From CAZGWJ01 sp964529445 (GTDB lineage: Bacteria > Oederibacteriota > Muellerivitia > Muellerivitales > Muellerivitaceae), in assembly GCA_964529445.1 (NCBI GenBank), contig CAZGWJ010000071.1, positions 1 to 13,625 on the forward strand: a stretch of 13,625 bases of DNA, read 5' to 3'. The first letter of the stretch is position 1. Every line of letters begins with the position of its first letter. Positions 7,498 to 13,625 of this stretch are shown here, one piece after another. The position numbers and the translations under genes were made by a program. Under the pieces are notes generated by a model that searched no databases, was not told the DNA's origin, and was given only the letters and a program-made list of their open reading frames with translations.

Positions 7498-7519
7498 GTT
7501 GGGGCGGAACCAAGGATAC

Positions 7520-7553
7520 AAAAAAGCCCGGCGGGTGCGGACCCGCCGGGCTT
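7520..7553 (-). terminator. Strong intrinsic terminator of eno
   Basis: A perfect 13-bp stem (7524-7536 with 7541-7553) closes a four-base loop (7537-7540), and six T residues follow on the minus strand (7520-7525). It starts 15 bases after the enolase stop codon. It separates eno from the membrane-protein cassette, although the cassette lacks an evident promoter of its own. Confidence 0.95.
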
Positions 7554-7567
7554 CAAGACAAGGCACC

Positions 7568-8872
7568 TTACAGGTTGTAGAAGGTGTTCCGGCCCAGGTA
7601 CAGCGAGCGGTTCCCCAGCTCCTCTTCGATGCGGATGAGCTGGTTATACTTCGCCATGCGGTCGGTTCGCGAGGCCGACCCCGTCTTGATCTGGCCGCAG
7701 TTGGTGGCCACCGCGATGTCCGCGATGGTCGAGTCCTCGGTCTCGCCGCTCCGGTGCGAGAGCACCGCCGTGTAATTGGCCTTCTGCGCCATCTGGACGG
7801 CCTCGAAGGTCTCGGTCAGGGTGCCGATCTGGTTGACCTTCACCAGGATCGAATTGGTGCATCCCATCTCGATGCCCTTCTTCAGCCGTACCGGGTTGGT
7901 GACGAAGAAATCGTCGCCGACGATCTGGATCTTGGAGCCCATCCGGTCGGTCATCTTCTTATAGCCGTCCCAGTCGTTCTGGTCGAGCGGGTCCTCGATG
8001 CTGACGATGGGATACTTGCCCACCCACCCCTCGAAGAGGTCGATCATCTGGTCGGCGCTGAAAAGCTTGTCGGGGGCCGATTTCCAGAACTTGTATCCCT
8101 TCTTGCCGCCCTCGTCGAAGAGTTCGCTCGAGGCGCAGTCCATGGCGATTGCGAAATCCTTGTCCCTTCCAGGGGCGTAACCGGCCTTGACGATGGCCTC
8201 CATGATGTATTTCAGGGCCTCCTCGTTCTCGATGGAGGGGGCGAACCCGCCCTCGTCCCCCACGTTGGTGTTGTGCCCCGCCTTCTTCAGGACGGACTTG
8301 AGGCTGTGGAAGACCTCGCACACCATGCGGATGCCCTCGGTGAAGGAGGGGGCCCCGACCGGCATGACCATGAATTCCTGGAAATCCACTTTGTTGTCCG
8401 CGTGCTTGCCGCCGTTGACGATGTTGGCCATGGGCACCGGCAATTGGCAGGCGTTGGCCCCTCCCAAATAACGGTAGAGCGGAAGCCCCGCGTCGGCCGC
8501 CGCGGCCTTGGCGCAGGCCAAGGAGACCCCGAGGATGGCGTTGGCCCCGAACTTCGCCTTGTTGGGGGTGCCATCGAGGTCGATCATCTTGCGGTCGATT
8601 TCCCTCTGAAGGACGACATCCATCCCCTTCACGGCCGGGGCGATCTTGGTGTTCACGTTCTCGACGGCCTTGAGCACGCCCTTGCCCAGGTACCGTTTCT
8701 TGTCCCCGTCCCGGAGTTCGACGGCCTCGTGCTCCCCGGTCGAAGCGCCGGAAGGCACCGCGGCCCTTCCGAGAGTCCCGTTCTCCAGGATCACATCCAC
8801 CTCGACGGTGGGATTGCCGCGTGAATCCAGGATCTCACGGGCCCAGGTCTGCGCGATGCGTCGGTTGCTCAT
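7568..8872 (-). CDS. eno: Enolase (phosphopyruvate hydratase)
   Basis: Enolase interconverts 2-phosphoglycerate and phosphoenolpyruvate in cytosolic glycolysis and gluconeogenesis, and is Mg-dependent. The 434-residue protein has the expected length and every active-site element. These are SGASTGEHE (41-49, mobile loop), E166, E207 (general acid), the Mg ligands D245, E293 and D320, K345 (general base), the LSHRSGET loop (371-378) and K396 in QIKTGSASR. The start is ATG at 8872 with AAGGAG 7 bases upstream. An in-frame extension to 8950 is rejected because it crosses the promoter leader and resembles no enolase. The gene has its own promoter and terminator and so is probably monocistronic. 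The clear TATAAT and strong SD fit high expression. Confidence 0.98.
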   Translation of the reverse strand: MSNRRIAQTWAREILDSRGNPTVEVDVILENGTLGRAAVPSGASTGEHEAVELRDGDKKRYLGKGVLKAVENVNTKIAPAVKGMDVVLQREIDRKMIDLDGTPNKAKFGANAILGVSLACAKAAAADAGLPLYRYLGGANACQLPVPMANIVNGGKHADNKVDFQEFMVMPVGAPSFTEGIRMVCEVFHSLKSVLKKAGHNTNVGDEGGFAPSIENEEALKYIMEAIVKAGYAPGRDKDFAIAMDCASSELFDEGGKKGYKFWKSAPDKLFSADQMIDLFEGWVGKYPIVSIEDPLDQNDWDGYKKMTDRMGSKIQIVGDDFFVTNPVRLKKGIEMGCTNSILVKVNQIGTLTETFEAVQMAQKANYTAVLSHRSGETEDSTIADIAVATNCGQIKTGSASRTDRMAKYNQLIRIEEELGNRSLYLGRNTFYNL

Positions 8873-8908
8873 CTCGTTTCTCCTTGTTGTTCTTCGGATT
8901 CGGTCTCT

Positions 8909-8939
8909 CCGGGGCACCGGATGGGATGCCGACGCCCGG
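8909..8939 (-). other. Possible hairpin in the eno 5' leader
   Basis: CCGGGC (8934-8939) can pair with GCCCCGG (8909-8915), leaving one bulged C, on the minus-strand transcript. GGCA/TGCC inside may add pairs. It lies in the roughly 80-base leader between the predicted start of transcription and the SD. It could stabilise the mRNA or simply reflect GC-rich sequence. No riboswitch family is recognised. Confidence 0.35.
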
Positions 8940-8959
8940 AACCTTGACATCGGGTTGCG

Positions 8960-8988
8960 ATTATACGCGCCCCCGCCGGACTTGGCCA
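8960..8988 (-). promoter_or_regulatory. Predicted sigma-70-type promoter of eno
   Basis: A consensus TATAAT (8960-8965, minus strand) lies 17 bases from TGGCCA (8983-8988, 4 of 6 matches to TTGACA). Transcription would begin near 8953, giving a leader of about 80 bases before the ATG at 8872. The rest of the 195-base gap to the DUF1015 stop shows no clear terminator, so some read-through from nrdR-DUF1015 is possible. Confidence 0.65.
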
Positions 8989-9067
8989 GATTTCAGCGGG
9001 ATGAACGACTTCCACGGCCTGAAAGCGGTGGTTGCCAGGGCCCGCGATGAGAGATCAAGCACCGCGG

Positions 9068-10369
9068 CTAGAATTCCCTCAAATCATTGAAGGCCATTCC
9101 AGTGACCAGCTTCGGATAGAAGAAGGTGGATTTCTGGGGCATCCGCTCCTTGCGCAGGGCCACATCGCGCAACTGGCCGATGCGGGTAGGGTTCAGGAAG
9201 AAAACGCAGGCGCATTCCTTACGTCGCAGGCGCTTCACGGCGTCGGCCGCCACGCTGGTGAAGGCGAGATCGTGTTCCACGCGCTCCTTGGTGATTCCGT
9301 ACCAGGGTTCGAGGATGAGTTTGTGCAGGAGTGCCACATCCAATCCCTTCTGGGCGGGCGACAGCCCCGCCAGGAGGGGTGAACGCAGGGCCTGCTTCGA
9401 CAGCTGAAGCAAGTACAGCCTGCGTCCGTCGGGCGAGAAACCAAGCGTCGGGATCTTTGCGCCCGCCTTCTGCAGGGCCGTCCATGGCTTCTCGCCCGAA
9501 AGAGGCCCGCCATATTCGGTGACTCGCCCGAGGGAGGTCAGGCGGCCCAACAGTTCGTAGGGATCGGCGACGAGGCGGAAAGGGAGCATCCGGTGCGTCG
9601 GCAGGATGACCAGCCCCGGGTCCTCCATGGCCACGAACATCATGAGGACGTAGTCCCAGGGACGGGCCTGGGTCTTCCCCGCGCCCCGGAAGGACTGGTA
9701 GGCGAGGGCCGTCTCGTAGCGATGATGGCCGTCGGCGATGAACAGGGTGGCTTTCTTCATCTTCGCGCACAACGCCGAAAGCCACTTCGGGTCCGACACG
9801 CGCCATAACAGATTTTTCACGCCGGTCGGGAAGAAGGCCTGCGTGTCGGGTTTCTCCGTTGTCACGACCTTCAGCAGGCGCCCGACGCCCGCCTTGTCTG
9901 AATAAAGAGAGAAGATGGCGCTGAAATTGGCGTGGCAGGATTTCATGACGTTCAGGCGGTCCGCCTTCGGACCAGCCAGGGTGTGCTCGTGCGCCAGGAT
10001 GCCGCCCTTCTTCCCCCCGAAAGGTTTCAGCCGGTCGAGGGCCAGGAAACCGGTCCTCCGGTAGGTGCGCTTCCCGACCTTGAATTCCTGCTGGTAGACG
10101 TACACGGAGGGCTGGGGATCCCGGGCGAGGATGCCCGTCTTGCGCCAGGTGGCCAGGGTCTTTCCGGCGGCGGCGTAGTCGGAGGGACGGTGGGTCTCGA
10201 CGCTGGGATTGCCGATGATGAGACGGATGGCATTGAAGGGCGACGAAGCCAGTAGTTCCTTCTTCTGCCTCACGTTGATGACATCGTAGGGGGGAGCCAG
10301 AACCTTCGAAAGAGCGGTCTTGGCCTTGCCCGCGTACCGCAAGGCCCGGAACGGTAGGATATCCGCCAT
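9068..10369 (-). CDS. DUF1015 family protein (COG4198)
   Basis: This 433-residue soluble protein has no signal peptide or membrane segment. It carries the hallmarks of DUF1015: the PF-ALRY start, APPYDVI (25-31), HEHT (127-130), IADGHHRYETAL (211-222), and LPTHR in the middle. Its length is normal. The biochemical role is not settled. The DGHHR motif resembles the substrate-phosphate motif of the ParB/sulfiredoxin-like SerK family, so a small-molecule kinase or phosphotransfer role is possible but is inference only. The ATG at 10369 lies 6 bases after the nrdR stop, with only a weak AGGCG-like binding site, so it is probably translated with nrdR. No serA or serC gene, a common type of neighbour in some lineages, lies in this window. 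Confidence 0.9.
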   Translation of the reverse strand: MADILPFRALRYAGKAKTALSKVLAPPYDVINVRQKKELLASSPFNAIRLIIGNPSVETHRPSDYAAAGKTLATWRKTGILARDPQPSVYVYQQEFKVGKRTYRRTGFLALDRLKPFGGKKGGILAHEHTLAGPKADRLNVMKSCHANFSAIFSLYSDKAGVGRLLKVVTTEKPDTQAFFPTGVKNLLWRVSDPKWLSALCAKMKKATLFIADGHHRYETALAYQSFRGAGKTQARPWDYVLMMFVAMEDPGLVILPTHRMLPFRLVADPYELLGRLTSLGRVTEYGGPLSGEKPWTALQKAGAKIPTLGFSPDGRRLYLLQLSKQALRSPLLAGLSPAQKGLDVALLHKLILEPWYGITKERVEHDLAFTSVAADAVKRLRRKECACVFFLNPTRIGQLRDVALRKERMPQKSTFFYPKLVTGMAFNDLREF

Positions 10370-10375
10370 GATCGC

Positions 10376-10855
10376 CTAGTTCCCCACTTTCTTGAGGTTC
10401 TTCTCGCGCGCCAACAGTCGTTTGACCTCGTCCATGAACGCGTTGATGTCCTTGAACTGCCGGTACACGCTGGCAAAACGCACATAGGCCACGTCGTCGA
10501 CATCCTGGAGTCGGCGGATGACCATCTCGCCGATCTCGGTGGAGTTGATCTCCTTGGCGGCGCGCTCCTGGAGGATCATCTCGATATCGTCGACCATGCC
10601 TTCGATCTTCTCTGCTGACACGGGGCGCTTCTCAAGCGCCTTTCGGACCCCGGCTATGATCTTGAGCCGGTCGAAGGGTTCGCGGCGGCCGTCCCGTTTG
10701 ACGACCATGGGCATGATCTCCTCGATCTGCTCGTAGGTCGTGAAACGCTTCTTGCACTTCATGCATTCCCTGCGTCGTCGGATGGCCGATCCACCCTTGG
10801 AAGGGCGGGAATCCATGACCCGATCCTCGGGATGACCGCAATAGGGGCATTTCAT
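10376..10855 (-). CDS. nrdR: Transcriptional repressor NrdR
   Basis: NrdR represses ribonucleotide reductase genes in response to the ATP/dATP balance. The 159-residue protein is of normal length. An N-terminal zinc ribbon (C3, C6, C31, C34; MKCPYCGHPEDRV and CMKCKKRFTTYE) binds DNA. An ATP-cone follows from about 49 (VVKRDGRREPFDR) to about 139 (YVRFASVYRQFKDI). The start is ATG at 10855 with AAGGAG about 8 bases upstream; the in-frame extension to 10948 crosses the predicted promoter and is rejected. I see no palindromic NrdR box of the ACACWATATATWGTGT type in its upstream region, so autoregulation is not supported. No ribonucleotide reductase gene lies in the window. It is probably cotranscribed with the DUF1015 gene. 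Confidence 0.97.
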   Translation of the reverse strand: MKCPYCGHPEDRVMDSRPSKGGSAIRRRRECMKCKKRFTTYEQIEEIMPMVVKRDGRREPFDRLKIIAGVRKALEKRPVSAEKIEGMVDDIEMILQERAAKEINSTEIGEMVIRRLQDVDDVAYVRFASVYRQFKDINAFMDEVKRLLAREKNLKKVGN

Positions 10856-10913
10856 GGGTACTTCTCCTTGTGGATGTCGTCGGGGCGAACCCCTGTCGGT
10901 TGAACAGGCCGGC

Positions 10914-10922
10914 ATTGTACCA
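10914..10922 (-). promoter_or_regulatory. Possible extended -10 promoter of nrdR
   Basis: The minus strand reads TGG-TACAAT (TACAAT at 10914-10919), an extended -10 element with 5 of 6 matches. The expected -35 position has no good match and falls in a C-rich run. The leader to the ATG would be about 50 bases. The rest of the 175-base gap to argB (10923-11030) is GC-rich and shows no clear terminator. Confidence 0.45.
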
Positions 10923-11030
10923 CAGGGAGGGGGGGCGATGAGGGGCAACCCTCAAGCGGATGGGCCCCTGAGAAGCGCCAACTTTACGGGGTTCCGGGAG
11001 GGTCCTCGCGGGGGGACTGAGGGAGCATTC

Positions 11031-11894
11031 TCAGGGGATGATCTGCGTGCCAACCCCGGACGGGGTGAAGATCTCGAGAAGAAGGGCGTGATGAAGGGTG
11101 CCGTCGATGATGTGGGTCTTCCCTACTCCCGCGGACAAGGCGCCGATACAGGAACCCACCTTCGGGATCATCCCGCCCGAGATGACCTTCCGACGGATCA
11201 GGCCTCTCGCCTCCTTCACGGTGAGGGAGGAGATCAGGGAGGACGGATCACCTTTTCTCCGCAGGATCCCGGGCACGTCGGTGAGGTAGACGAGCTTCTC
11301 GGCCTTCAAGGCGCCGGCGATGGCGGCCGCCGCGTCATCGGCGTTCACATTGTAGGTCTGTCCGTCCTTTCCCAGACCCAGGGGCGCGATCACGGGGATG
11401 AACTGATCGCGGTCGAGTGTCTCGAGCACCGCCGTGTTGACCTTGAGGACCTTGCCCACGAAACCGACGTCCTTCCCGGTCGTGCTCCGCGCCTTCTCGC
11501 ACAGGAGCATCCCTCCGTCCTTGCCCGACAACCCGACGGCCTCGCCACCCAGGGCGTGGATCGTGGCGACCAGTTCCTTGTTGATCTTGCCGCCCAGGAC
11601 CATCTCGACGACCTCCATGGTGGGGGTATCGGTGTAACGGAGGCCGTCCACGAACCGGGACTGGATCTGGAGCTTATCGAGCAGGGCATTGATGTCCTTG
11701 CCGCCGCCGTGCACCACGATGGGCCGCATCCCGACGAACTTCATGAGGACGATATCTTGCAGCGTTGAGCGAAGGCCCTCGTCGCCGGACCGGGTGGAAC
11801 CGCCGTATTTGACCACGACAGTCGCCCCGGACCATTGACGGATATAGGGCAACGCCTCGACCAGCACCTTGGCCTTGAGGATGGATTCTTTCAT
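11031..11894 (-). CDS. argB: Acetylglutamate kinase
   Basis: ArgB phosphorylates N-acetyl-L-glutamate with ATP, the second step of arginine synthesis, in the cytosol. The 287-residue protein shows the amino-acid kinase fold motifs: VKYGGS (28-33), VHGGGKDI (61-68), GLSGKDGG (121-128), YNVNADDAA (181-189), LTDVPG (204-209), SGGMIPKV (239-246) and the end HIIDGTLHHALLLEIFT. Unlike the 258-residue E. coli enzyme it has an N-terminal helix before the glycine-rich loop (KAKVLVEALPYIRQW). That helix is typical of hexameric, arginine-inhibited enzymes, so feedback inhibition is likely (inference). ATG 11894 is chosen over GTG 11921 because AGAGGT lies 7-12 bases upstream of the ATG. Other arg genes are absent nearby. 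Confidence 0.97.
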   Translation of the reverse strand: MKESILKAKVLVEALPYIRQWSGATVVVKYGGSTRSGDEGLRSTLQDIVLMKFVGMRPIVVHGGGKDINALLDKLQIQSRFVDGLRYTDTPTMEVVEMVLGGKINKELVATIHALGGEAVGLSGKDGGMLLCEKARSTTGKDVGFVGKVLKVNTAVLETLDRDQFIPVIAPLGLGKDGQTYNVNADDAAAAIAGALKAEKLVYLTDVPGILRRKGDPSSLISSLTVKEARGLIRRKVISGGMIPKVGSCIGALSAGVGKTHIIDGTLHHALLLEIFTPSGVGTQIIP

Positions 11895-11900
11895 CGGGCC

Positions 11901-11925
11901 GACCTCTCGCCCAGAAGTCACGAAG
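11901..11925 (-). repeat. Copy of the dispersed leader repeat upstream of argB
   Basis: The plus strand reads gacctctc, gccca, gaagtcacgaag. It matches 7464-7488 at 22 of 25 positions, with all mismatches in the central five bases. It lies between the predicted argB transcription start and the ATG. On the minus strand its end, GAGAGGTC, is the probable ribosome-binding site, 6 bases from the ATG. This copy has only one full CACGAAG unit, against three near 7480. Confidence 0.7.
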
Positions 11926-11934
11926 TACAGAATG

Positions 11935-11940
11935 ATTATA
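11935..11940 (-). promoter_or_regulatory. Predicted -10 element of the argB promoter
   Basis: A perfect TATAAT on the minus strand sits in the AT-rich CCTATATAATCATTC, conspicuous in GC-rich surroundings. Transcription would begin near 11928, with a leader of about 34 bases containing the 25-base repeat. No good -35 is found at 16-18 bases (TGTCAA is a poor match), so activation or weak expression is possible. Confidence 0.55.
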
Positions 11941-12024
11941 TAGGACGCGACGGGTTATTGACACCACCAAGAGGAACGCGGATTCCCCGCGGTGAACGCA
12001 CCCACCCTCCCCGGATCGGAAGCG

Positions 12025-13625
12025 TCAGGGCGTTTCGGAAGCGGGTTGGACGGGGATCTCCGTATAATCGCATTCCTTGTTCGGGCAGGCGATATGCGGA
12101 CCGATGGCCTTGGTGTACTTTTCCGCCAGATACGGATGCTGGCACTTGGGACATGCGCGGAGGACCGGCTTTCCCCAGGAGATGAACTTGCACTCGGGAT
12201 AGCGGTTGCAGCCATAGAAGGTGCGCCCCATCCGAGCCCGTCGGGACACGATCTCGCCGGTCCCGCAGGTCGGGCACGGGATTCCCAAGGTGATGGCCTT
12301 GGTGGTCTTGCACTCGGGATAACGCTGGCAGGCCAGGAAACGGCCGAACCGTCCCATGCGGAACATCATGGGCCCCCCGCAGGCCGGACACTTCTCGTCG
12401 GTGTGGTTGTCCTCGGGAACGATGGAACCGTCGGCGGTATCCTTGAGCCCCCTCGTGTTCTGGCACTCGGGATACCCGGGACAGGCCAGGAATTTCCCGT
12501 GGCGTCCCCACTTCACCACCATCTTCCGGCCGCATTTCTCGCAAGGAATGTCGCTCTCCACCTCGATCTTCTGTTCCCCGATGAGCTTGTCGGCCTCTGC
12601 GAGGGCGACCTTGAACGGCTCGTGGAACTCGCGGATGACCTGGTGCCATTCCTGCTCGCCGGATTCGACCTCGTCCAGTTCCTCTTCCATCCTCGCGGTG
12701 AACTCGTAGTCCAGGACCACGGGGAAGTTCTTCATGAGGATGTCGATGATGAGTTCACCCAACTCGTTCATGAAGAAGCGCCCGCCGTCCTTGCGGACAT
12801 ACCGACGGTTCTGGATGGTCTCCAGGGTGGGAGCGTAAGTGGAGGGTCGTCCGATGCCGCGCTCCTCGAGGATCTTGACGAGGGAGGCATCCGTATAACG
12901 GGGAGGCGGTTCCGTGAAATGCTGGGCCTGTATGGGCTTGCTCCAGGACACGCCCTCCCCGATCTCGACCTTGGGCAATTGGTTCGGATCGACCTCCTCG
13001 GTCTCGTCGGCCGCTTCCCTCTTGGCATCCTCGTCCGCGGCTTCCTGGTAGACTCGGGTGAAACCGTCGAAGAGGGTCTCGGTCCCGCTGGCCCGGAAAA
13101 GGCAGTCCCCCCCTTCCACCTCGACGGTGGAGATCTTGAAACGGGCGGCGCTCATCTGGCTGGCCAGAAAATCCTCCCAGACGAGGCGATAGAGCCGGTA
13201 TTGTTCGGGAGCCAAAAAAGGCTTCATGGATTCGGGGGTGCGGTACACGCTGGTGGGACGGATCGCCTCATGGGCGTCCTGGACCTTCAACTTGCCCGCT
13301 GCGGTATTCCTTTCGGCCGGATCGGAATAGGCATCCCCGTAGTTCTCCTTGATGAACTGGGCCGCTTCGGCCTTGGCTTCGGGGGCCACCCGCTTGGAAT
13401 CGGTTCTCATGTAGGTGATCAAACCGACCGGACCCTGATCGCCCAGTTCCACACCCTCGTAGAGGATCTGAGCGATGGACATGGTGCGCCGGGCGCTGTA
13501 TTTCAGCCGCTTGTAGGCCTCCTGCTGGAGCTTGGAGGTCGTGAAAGGCAGGGGGCCGCGCTTGGACCTTTCCTGGGAGGCGATGTTGCCGATCTTGAAA
13601 TCGGCCTTCTCCAGGACGGCCAGGA
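12025..13625 (-). CDS. topA: DNA topoisomerase I (type IA), C-terminal part, cut by window edge
   Basis: TopA relaxes negative supercoils by cutting one strand through a 5'-phosphotyrosine link. The visible 532 residues begin mid-protein, and the frame is open to position 13625, so the N-terminal Toprim domain lies outside. Motifs include PFTTSKLQQEA, then TMSIAQILYEG. The catalytic tyrosine is in GLITYMRTDS (codon 13411-13413), followed by QDAHEAIRPT and GIGRPSTYAPT. An acidic insert lies near 12970-13050. The tail (about 12070-12543) holds four C4 zinc ribbons starting CEKCGRK, CPACGGP, CPTCGTG and CPKCQHP, three of them with the G-R-x-G/F-x-A/G-C-x-x-Y-P-E-C pattern that binds single-stranded DNA. 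It ends 130 bases before argB, with only a weak hairpin (11977-11991) between them. Confidence 0.97.
   Translation of the reverse strand, partial: LAVLEKADFKIGNIASQERSKRGPLPFTTSKLQQEAYKRLKYSARRTMSIAQILYEGVELGDQGPVGLITYMRTDSKRVAPEAKAEAAQFIKENYGDAYSDPAERNTAAGKLKVQDAHEAIRPTSVYRTPESMKPFLAPEQYRLYRLVWEDFLASQMSAARFKISTVEVEGGDCLFRASGTETLFDGFTRVYQEAADEDAKREAADETEEVDPNQLPKVEIGEGVSWSKPIQAQHFTEPPPRYTDASLVKILEERGIGRPSTYAPTLETIQNRRYVRKDGGRFFMNELGELIIDILMKNFPVVLDYEFTARMEEELDEVESGEQEWHQVIREFHEPFKVALAEADKLIGEQKIEVESDIPCEKCGRKMVVKWGRHGKFLACPGYPECQNTRGLKDTADGSIVPEDNHTDEKCPACGGPMMFRMGRFGRFLACQRYPECKTTKAITLGIPCPTCGTGEIVSRRARMGRTFYGCNRYPECKFISWGKPVLRACPKCQHPYLAEKYTKAIGPHIACPNKECDYTEIPVQPASETP

Noticed and set aside
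7499..8824. Long plus-strand open frame (441 codons) opposite eno
   Set aside because: It mirrors a highly conserved enolase gene. Its product is rich in D, G, H, V and L as expected from an antisense frame of GC-rich DNA, shows no domain, and has no SD.
8873..8950. N-terminal extension of enolase
   Set aside because: The extra 26 residues are arginine-rich and unlike enolase. They lie in the promoter leader, and the ATG at 8872 has a strong AAGGAG.
10856..10948. N-terminal extension of NrdR
   Set aside because: NrdR proteins begin MKCPYC. The extension runs through the predicted -10 element, and ATG 10855 has a good SD.
11895..11921. Upstream GTG start for argB
   Set aside because: It would place the AGAGGT binding site inside the coding region. 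The internal ATG at 11894 has correct SD spacing and family-typical length.
11958..11963. TTGACA on the plus strand as a -35 element
   Set aside because: No -10 element lies 16-18 bases downstream and no plus-strand gene follows.
11977..11991. Hairpin CGCGG/CCGCG after topA as a terminator
   Set aside because: The stem has only 5 bp and the following sequence lacks a real T run, so it is too weak to call.
1..13625. CRISPR arrays, insertion sequences, integrase genes, additional tRNAs or rRNA
   Set aside because: On reading both strands I found no spaced direct repeats, transposase or integrase motifs, or tRNA-like arms other than in tmRNA.

Overview
This is a bacterial chromosome segment of moderately high GC content in which every supported gene lies on the minus strand. 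Genes are therefore read from high to low coordinates. The organism has tmRNA, NrdR, a TopA with several zinc ribbons, an N-acetylglutamate kinase of the longer type and a DUF1015 protein. That mix fits a free-living, biosynthetically competent bacterium, but I cannot name its phylum from this window. An uncultured Acidobacteriota-like or similar GC-rich lineage is only a guess.

Layout in transcription order. (1) The C-terminal 532 residues of topA, cut by the right edge, hold the catalytic tyrosine and four C4 zinc ribbons. (2) argB has its own TATAAT-type promoter. (3) nrdR is followed after 6 bases by a DUF1015 gene. (4) eno has its own promoter, an 80-base leader and a strong intrinsic terminator. 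(5) A tight cassette of four membrane-protein genes follows: an EamA/DMT-family transporter, two large GT-C-type glycosyltransferases with a PA14-like C-terminal domain, and a second EamA transporter. A YjbQ/UPF0047 gene closes the set. Stops and starts overlap as ATGA at two junctions, and at a third the stop lies within the ribosome-binding site. (6) ssrA (tmRNA) has its own promoter, tag peptide ANGITADQQLALAA and a terminator.

The accessory part of the window is the cassette at 541-7456. Its two EamA proteins are paralogues of each other and so are its two GT-C proteins, in the order EamA-GTC-GTC-EamA. ArnT works with the DMT-family flippase ArnE/ArnF on undecaprenyl-phosphate-aminoarabinose. 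By analogy, the cassette could encode two parallel flip-and-transfer routes: an EamA protein moves a lipid-linked sugar across the inner membrane and a GT-C enzyme transfers it on the outer face. This is inference; the sequence shows the families, the paralogy and the coupling.

A second unexpected feature is a dispersed 25-base repeat, 22 of 25 identical, just upstream of the start codons of the first EamA gene and of argB. It contains the probable Shine-Dalgarno sequence in both places and belongs to a CACGAAGW-type repeat.
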